Part shown: positions 44,901-53,900 of the stretch, in pieces | Layout of the letters: each line of letters opens with the position of its first letter | How positions within the stretch are numbered: position 1 is the first letter of the stretch | The notes under the pieces: model-generated | Seen by the model: the letters and a program-made list of their open reading frames with translations, nothing else | Told to the model about the DNA's origin: nothing | Database searches by the model: none | Program-made: the position numbers and the translations under genes | Assembly: GCA_034401795.1 (NCBI GenBank) | Contig: CM067366.1 | Span: 82,924,116-82,988,115 of the forward strand | From: Chaetoderma sp. LZ-2023a | Taxonomy: Eukaryota; Mollusca; Caudofoveata; Chaetodermatida; Chaetodermatidae | DNA: 64,000 bases | Direction of reading: 5' to 3'

Positions 44901-47900
44901 ATCATCCCGATTGGATGACAGGCCCGCCGTCGCGACTGTCTCTAGTGCCAATCTGGACTCCAAATACGAGAGATCCAGATCAAAGGTGTATCGAGGAGGA
45001 AATAAATTCCCTCATACAAAAAGGAGCTATTCAACCGGCACAAACGTGTCCGGGCTTCTATTCAACCGTGTTCTTAGTAACAAAAAACACCGGATGGTGG
45101 AGACCAATTCTCAACCTCAATCCGTTGAACAAGTTCATAGAGACGCCCAGTTTCAAGATGGAGACTGTGCGCTCGGTGTTGGCGGGGTTAGAGAGGGGAA
45201 TGTGGACAGCTTCAATAGATTTGAAGGATGCTTATTTCCACATTCCCATAGCGAGGAGTTTCCGTCGCTTCCTGAGATTTGCATTCCAGGGCAGACAGTG
45301 GGAATTCGGGGTGTTACCCTTCAGAATTTCCACGGCTCCTCGGGTTTTCACCCGTGTGGTTCTTGTGATCACTGCATACCTCCGCAGGAGAAGCATAGCA
45401 GTCCACACGTACATAGATGACTGGCTGTTAAAAGCACACAACCAGGAATGTTTATCGGCCAATCTGGAGATTGTTTTGAAAACTCTCACAGATTTAGGCT
45501 GGATGATAAATTTCCAAAAATCAGAGCTGACTCCATCCCAGAAGTTTGTTTACCTGGGGATGTTCTTCGATCTAGAGACAGGATATGTTTATCCTACTCA
45601 GGAGAGAGTTCAGAAACTCATCTCAGTAATTCAGTCAGTGTGCGACAGTCGTCATGTCCTGGCACGGGTTTACTTGAGAATGCTGTGGTTGATGGTTTCA
45701 TTGGAACCGGTCATTCCTCAGGCCGCCTTACGCAGGCGGCCGATCCAGTTATTTCTCATGACACAATGGACCCAGAGTACAGGTTCGCTGGACTCGAACG
45801 TGTCAGTGTTGGCGCCTCTGATTCACCACCTGCAATGGTGGTTGAACACGGAGAATCTCTTGGTGGTGGTTATGCTAACCCCTCCCCACCCTCAGGTGAC
45901 TGTGTATACAGATACATCGATGGAGGGCTGGGGAGCTTGCCTGGAAGAATCCACGATATCAGGGCTTTGGAATCTGGAACAGTCAAAGGAACATATCAAT
46001 CTACTGGAGCTAAGAGCAGTAGTCCTGGGCCTGGAACATTTCTTACAGAAAGTTCAGGGCAAGATTGTTCTTATTTGTTCAGACAACTCAACAGTTGTGA
46101 CTTACATAAACCGCCAGGGCGGAACGAAGTCGCCCAGTCTCTGTATGATGACATGGAGACTGCTTTGTTGGTGCCTGGATCACAGGATTACCTTGAAAGC
46201 AGTTCATATTCCGGGAAGGTTAAATCTGCTAGCAGACTCATTGAGCCGAAGGATGAGTGTTTTACCGACGGAATGGCAACTAAATCAATGTGTGGCGGAT
46301 CGTCTGTTCGACCATTGTGGGAAGCCCAACATCGATTTGTTCGCAACGAAGAAGAATGCGAAGATGACGACGTACGTCTCTCCGATTCCAGATCCAAGCG
46401 CTTTCGCAACAGATGCGTTCGCTATCAGCTGGGGGGGGGGGGGGGAATGTATGCATACGCAGTCCCTCCAGCAATCCTGATTCCAAAAATTCTTCAGAGA
46501 ATCAGACAGGAGGAATGCCAAGTGCTTCTGATCGCCCCTGATTGGCCAAGCCGAGCATGGTATACGGATCTGCTGGACCTTCTGGCCTGCAATCCGGTTC
46601 CTCTGCCTCTGATGGACGACATTATCTTCCAGGGCAAGGCCCTTCACAACAATCCGTCAATGTTCAGATTGACTGCGTGGATGTTGTCAAGGAATCTAGA
46701 ACTAAGGAGGGCTTTTCTGAGCAAGCAGCCATGTTTATGGCCAAAGCCAGGAGGGGGTCAACCTCCAGAGCATATAATTATAAAATCAACAGATTTGCAG
46801 AGTGGGGCTCAAAAAGATGTATTGATCCAATGGATTCATCTATTCAGGTAGTAGCTGATTTCCTCTGTCACCTGTATGATGCCTATAGCCTCAAGCCTAA
46901 CTCTATTGCTGGATATAAGTCGGCTTTAATGACTGTTATTCCTTGCTTGGCTAAGAGGGGAAGTGATGAAGTAAATACATTAAATACTTTAATCAAAGGC
47001 ATGGGCAATCTAAGACCAAGGAATCCCCCAGTGATTCCTTCTTGGAGTTTATCGCTAGTGCTTCAGGTACTAGGTGATAAGCCTTTTGAACCACTTAGTT
47101 CCATTTCTCTGAAACTGTTAACTCTTGAAACTGTATTTTTAATTGCTGCGGCCTCGGCTAGGCGTAGGAGTGAGATTCATGCCTTATCAGCCGAGGATGA
47201 CCGTTTTGTGGTTACATGGGAAGGCCTTAAGTTATTACCTAGGATTAATTTCTTAGCTAAGAATCAGTCTGAAATATCCAGGTCAACCTATTTTTTTGCC
47301 TGCTTTAACTAGATATGATCCTAATTCTAAAGCATGGTGTCCCGTTCGGGCGCTACTTCGGTACAAACAGCGTACTTCGGAGTGGCGGACCGATCAGTCA
47401 GCGTTATGGTTGTCATATATTGAACCCCATGGCAGGGCGTCTAAGGACACCATTTCCAGGTGGATTGTAGAGTGTATCCAATTTTGTCATAAATCCGCCA
47501 CTGGTAAGCAGGTTGACATAGCCAAGGCTCACAGTGTCCGCGGCGTAGTGACTTCCACTGCCATATTTAATGGGGTCCCTGTGGCTGACATTATGTCCGT
47601 GGCTCAGTGGCACTCTGAGTCAAGTTTTACAGACCATTATCTCCGTGACACCTCGAATCCTCTCGCCTTGTCGATTTTGAAAAAATAATCGCTTGTATGT
47701 TTTTTGAGGAGGGTTTCCTCATTGCTTATATACTTCACAATTAACTAATGGTAACAACCACTTTTTGGGACTGCATCGGTCTTCTCCACTGGGAAGAGGA
47801 TGACAGCTGCCAAGTTCAACAAGGTCAGTCTTGTTCATGTGTTGTTCATTGTTGATTGTATTGTCACGTTACTCGTTGTTATTAATATGGTTATGGTTTG

Positions 47901-50900
47901 TGTTTTGATGTAAGGTTCATCATTGAGAGTATACGAAAATGGAGCCTTTTCGTCTGTCCTATAGTACATGGCACTGGTACGTAGAGAGCGTATAGGACAT
48001 TGAGGTCATTCTAGTCTTCCTCCCAGGAAGGAGGGGGGGGTGGGGAGCGCATATGACATTCGGTCATCTCATCCATCGGTTGGTGTTAGCCGATGTTCAT
48101 CAACTCCTGACTGTGTTTTCACACAGTTTCAGACGTTTAAGTGCCTTGAACGCGTGAAAGCGAGTAGGAAAGAGCTGGTCTTTTGACCTCGTCTCCCTCC
48201 CGCCGAATTCCCTGTCGAATTCTGGCAATATCAAAAAGTATTAGGGAGGTAAATATACTCTTGAAGTGAAATAAACGAAATCAAGGATTTCTTTTTTCAC
48301 GAGAGAGTTGATACTTACCTCCCTAGATACGGACCCGGTCTCTCCACCCCACAGAGGCTCAGTCTTCAGGCTCTTAATAGTTGCATGTGTGTCAGCCAAT
48401 AAATTAGTCAGAGGAAGTAGTAGTCGGCGCATGCGCGGTGGTGGGGCTGGCATCCGCCGGACTGCCCTCTGTCTACCTGCCCAGTAGGGGCACCTAACTG
48501 TTTTTATTCTGAGTGTTTATTGAGTGAACGCCGATATTTAGCAATATCAAAAAGTATTAGGGAGGTAAGTATCAACTCTCTCGTGAAAAAAGAAATCCTT
48601 GATTTCGTTTAATTCCCTACATGTTCATACGCTGTTACCATAGTGCAATTTTCAGAATAACAACACAAAATTAGGTGAATGATGATACGAGGCACTACTG
48701 TATATATTTGAAGTGCATATAACTTCAGTTAAATCCTGCCACAAATCATTTAAAATTGACAAAAATCTGGAGTATTTGTACAAGTTTTCAAAAGTTTACT
48801 AATGAGCAAACCAGACTTCTGGCTGATTTTTGCTGTAATTTATGTCAGCGTTTTCCCTTGAATCTCTGTACTGATCACGAATGTTAACCTAGTTAAAGAG
48901 CAGAGTGTTATCTATTGGCTGGTGAATTTAGTTTTTACCAATCCACATTCGTTTTGCCGACACGTCTCAACAGACACACCCACTTTGCTACAGATATGCT
49001 GTTATGGCAAAGACATTGTTTATGACACCATATGACAACATTAGGAACGAATGAGTACAGTCAATCCTTTGTAGAGACCGTCAACCCTTTTTAGAGTCCA
49101 CCTCTGTATAAAAACCACTTGTTATTTATGATACCACCTATCAAAAATCGACTATTTATAGACCTGTTTCACTTGGAAATTTTAATTTATAGTATAAATA
49201 TATGTTTTAATTTAGATATAAGTAAATTACCATACCATATTGAAGAAAAAAGTAGATAGATGTAATTGGGCAAATTTGAGGAAATGTATGTTAATTAATT
49301 ACTTTGCCTACGAAATAGGTACATGTAATGGATCGTTCCAGTTTTAACTATGCCCCACCCATCTCTAGCTAAGCTCCACCCACACTTCGCCGTGTTGGAA
49401 TCGATCGAATCCTGAATGCCCTGACTATCAATTTCCTGAAAACTATACACGCTGTTAAATATTTTGAAACTAATTTAATGGGATGCTGTTGCTGCCTAGC
49501 AACAGCGCCCAGTCAAATTAGTTTCAAAATATTCAACAGAATATTTATTAAATACATGTAGTAAAGACATACAATTCGTACAAAAACGCATAGCCCATCT
49601 TCAATTAAGCGGTCGTGACGTACTTGTCTACATCATTCATGATGTCATAATGATGTCATTGATTATGATGTCATTCTACATGTCACAGTTAATTATGACA
49701 ACATATGATGGATGGATAAAGTGGAAACTTCTATTGTCATTTCAGAGGTAGTACAATATATGTATAAGGTTTATTCTCTGCACACTTATCATCTTACTGA
49801 TTAATATTATAAGCTTTAGGCTGCAGTAACCTGATTGTATTAAAACATTTACAGAGTATGTGCAGTCAACAAATGGCCAATGCCGCGCCATCACAATTCG
49901 CCACACTCGCAAACTGTTAGCTTTTAGCGGTTCATGCTCTCCTGTGACCATTTGCTAAAATTCAACCAATTTGTTTATGTCAGTTACCAATATAATTGTG
50001 GATTGTGAGAAATATTTATATTAATCTCTACCCCATGGTTAGTGCCAGGGGCTAGGGCTGAAAAAGTTGAAATTGGTGAGAGTGCATTGAGTTGTGATGG
50101 CACATCATTGACTGAATGCTTTAGCATTATCGTACATTTAATTTCTTTATACATGTATGTTTTATATCTGCAGACCGATTGTGTATGTTGCAACAAGGAA
50201 GCACAGCATCAATGGTCGTGATATAGACAAGCTTACGAAATTCATAGTTTTCATACTAGTAAGATTCTATATTATGAATATGCCATACTGTGAGTGTTTA
50301 CTATTATTTATTCAATTTTTGGCTCACCTGTCCTGAAAGGCCAAGTGAGCTTATGTCGTGGCAACCATCCGTCGTGTGTCTATCCGTCATCCGTCAACTT
50401 TAATTAAACATCCTCTTCTCAAGAACCACTGGGCCGATTTCAATTATATTTGGTAGGAAGCATCCGTAGGACATAGGGATTCAAGTTTGTTCAAACGAAG
50501 TTGATCGGCCAATTTGGCCAGTGGCCATCTTGGATTTTGGCTGATTTTTTAGAAATGTCTTTAAAAATCTTCTCCGAAACCGCTTAGGGGATCGATGCAA
50601 ATCTCATGAAATATGATCTAGGGCAAGAGCTGAACCAAGTTTGTTCAAGGGAACTTGATTGGTCAAATGGTTCTGCGGCCACATTGGTTGACCTAGTTTT
50701 AGTGAAAACAACTTCTCCAGAACCGCTGAAGGGATCAGGCTGAAATTTGGCAGATGTGATTAGGGACTAAGGGCCATTAAAGTTTGTTCAAGGGAAGTTG
50801 ATCCGTAAAAAAACATGGCCACCATGGGCCAATCAAAATATAGAGTGTTTGGCAGACATATTTGATTTTTTAATTTGATGGATTTTGAGGCCGAAATTGG

Positions 50901-53900
50901 TTTTGCATATGTTTTGGGGTATTCTGATTTCAAATTTGCAATTTTTGAAATTGTCGGATAACGTTTTGGTGGCCATCTTGGATCCTTTTCCCGCTCCCAT
51001 CCTAAAGCAATGGGAAAATTTATTTTCTTCTCGACAACTACTGGGCTGATTTCAATTATATGTGGCAGGAAGCATCCATAGGGCATAGAGATTCAAGTTT
51101 GTTCAAGGGAAGTTCAACCGTAAAAAAACATGCCCGGTGTGGGTCAATCAAAATATAGCATGTTTTGCGGCCCTATTGGAATTTTTATTTGATGGATTTT
51201 GAGGCCGAAATTGGTTCTATATATGTTTTTGGGTATTCTGAGCTCAAATTTGCCATTTTCGAAACTGTCGGATAAACAGTTTGGTGACCATCTTGGATTA
51301 TTTTCCCGCCAAAGGCGCTCATACTAAAGCAACAGGAAATTTAAAATGTCTTCTTCTTGAGAACTACTGGGCCGATTTCAATTACTGTTCTTATTCGAGG
51401 AAAGGACGCTAGCTTGTATTGGATGCAGGCTAAATTTTGGCCCAAAACCTCCCCAAAATCCTTATACTCTTAGAAAGGACGCATAGAGAAATTGAAATCC
51501 ATTCTCTAAAATAGGTAAAACTCATAGAACCTACCACGAAAATCGAACGCAATTTCCATATGCATGCTTACCGCCGTACCACTATGTTTAATGTACGCCT
51601 CAAAAATATCACTGTGGAAGTGAAATTATTAATGGGACAGCCTAAATATCGTGTATCTTCAATAAAGATCGTTTATTACCTAAAAATAAATGCTACTTTT
51701 GACATAAAATGTCGCTTAGAAAATATGGAAATCATTTGCTATTAGGAATGCGGTCAGATCAGCAGTTGTGTTTACTAGAATTCTTCTTATATCTGCTATT
51801 CTCTATTTTCATTGGCATGTAAGGGAGAATTTAGCCAATCAGAACAGAGAAAGAATATTTCTTCAGAAAAAATTAATAATTGAACAGTGTTTACTCTCGT
51901 ATCGCGCATTAATTTTGTAATGCCGACCAACATTAAATGATCCAAAACGGAATCAGAATTAAAATGAGATCAAGCACTTCTTATGTTGGCGAGCTGCTGG
52001 CTCGTTTACAATTGGAGGCGCCGTGTTCTCGTGAGATCTTATACGCTAACAGGAGTTTGTTATCAAACGGGTATGGATCAGACCTAAAGTAGAATACTTA
52101 GTTCCTATCGCGTAATGATAATATATAGTATTCAGAGTTCCGAGTCCAGAATATTTTATCCAAGTACTCGTTCTAATTAAAAACAATCTTTTGCATTTGG
52201 AGGCGAATCATGTGATTTATATCTTTTCTGAATGCCATTTTATGTCAAATTCATCATTAATTTTGGTGTGATAAATGATATTTATTAATGGATACACAAT
52301 ATGTAGGTGCTCCAATTTAATAATTTCACTTTCACGAGGGATGTTTTGAGGTACACATTAAACATAGTCATAAGGCAGCAAGAATTTGTACCATGTGAAA
52401 ATGAGTTCAATTTCCGTGGTATCATTTATTTTTTTTACAAAACTTGACAAACAAATGTGCTTAAAGACTACTTGATTATAGGATGCACCCCCTTCCTAGA
52501 ACATGTAATATGACAAAAAAACTGCGTCCTTTAGTCGAATTTTAACGATATATTTGGCAGAACATCTTTAGGGAATGGATATTTACGTTTGTTCAAACGA
52601 AGCCGATCGACCAATTTGGCCGGTTGCCATCATGGATCTTCGTCGATTTTTAGAAATGTCTTTAAAAATCTTCGCCAAAACTGTTCGAGCGATTGATTCA
52701 AAATTCATAAAATATCATTTAGGGCACTAGCTGAACCAAGTTTGTTCAAGGGAACTTGATTTGCCAAATGGTTGGGTGGCCATCTTGGATGGCCTGGTTT
52801 TCATGAAAGCAACTTCGTCTCCAGAGCCACTGAACGGATTGGGCTGAAATTTTGGAGATATGATTTTGATGACTAAGGGCCATTAAAGTTTGTTCAAGAG
52901 AAGTTGATACATAAAGAAACATGGTTTTCTTGTTATAAGTCTGCTCAACTCATTAGAGTTCTACTTATTGTTAGTGACCATTCTAGTTGAGATGCCTATG
53001 GTCCAGGTGAGCGATACAGGCCCCTTGGGCCTCTTGTTAGACATGTTGGACAATGTGAATGTATCAGTTTATGAATCAACTTTTAATTAGCTCTGACCAT
53101 TTGACAGTTACTATGCATGTGTCCACAGCGGCAGGTGAATAAACTGTTAACATTTGAAGTTAGTTGATAGTAACAGGTAACAGTACTATCCTTATGCCTC
53201 ATAGATAAACATGCACATTTAGAGCTGCAATAACACAGGAAGTAACCACATTTACATAGAAAATACAAAGATTATGTTGACTCCATGTTGTACTGTGTGA
53301 AAAAATTCAAACTACTTACCTATATTGATTGTGACATCTTAACAAGTGACATATTCTTATTGTGATGTCAGCTACATGTATCGGGTGATGTTGAAATGTA
53401 TGCTTGAGTGACAGATCAGCTGCTTTTATTCTGCAGGCTGTGTGTGACAAGTCAGATTAGTTTCAAAATGTTCACCAGCTTTTATTTAATATGGATCACA
53501 TCTGGAAATTCTCGTTTCTGGAAACAGCTCTTGCTGTGTTAAAATTGTAACCAATGGACCTTTTCAGTTTATCCAGTCATCATATGATGTGAGCGCTTGA
53601 AAGTCTGACACATACGAATTGTATGTCTTTGCTATTTAATAAACATTCTGTCAAATATTTTGAAACTAATTTGACTGGGTGCTGTTGCTGCAATAGGCAT
53701 AGGCGGTAACAGCACCCAGTTAAATTAGTTTCAAAATATTCAACAGCTTACCTGTATAGTTTTCTGGAGATTTATAGTCAGGGAATTTATAGTCAGGGAG
53801 TTCAGGGATCGATTGATACCAACACAAGCTAGGTATGGGTAGAGCTGAGGTGTGGGTGGAGCTTATCTAAAGATGGGCGGGGCATAGTTAAAACTGGAAA

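Larger units (their letters stand above)
41883..48611 (+). mobile_element. DIRS-like retrotransposon 3, full length, in intron 3 of the CRAL-TRIO gene
   Basis: The 6729-bp element has inverted terminal repeats, an internal complementary region, gag, RT, RNase H, a methyltransferase-like region and tyrosine recombinase in DIRS order. The left end is TTTCACTTCAAGAG and the right end GATTTCGTTTA. Joining right to left gives CGTTTATTTCACTTC, exactly the inverse of the centre of the internal region at 48263-48277, so both ends are fixed to the base. No target duplication is expected or seen. Coding is broken by a gag deletion and at least three frameshifts. It is in sense with the host gene. Confidence 0.95.

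Noticed and set aside
45448..46440. Open frame on the + strand alongside RT/RNase H
   Set aside because: The part before 46440 is out-of-frame shadow; only the part after the G15 run is real coding sequence.
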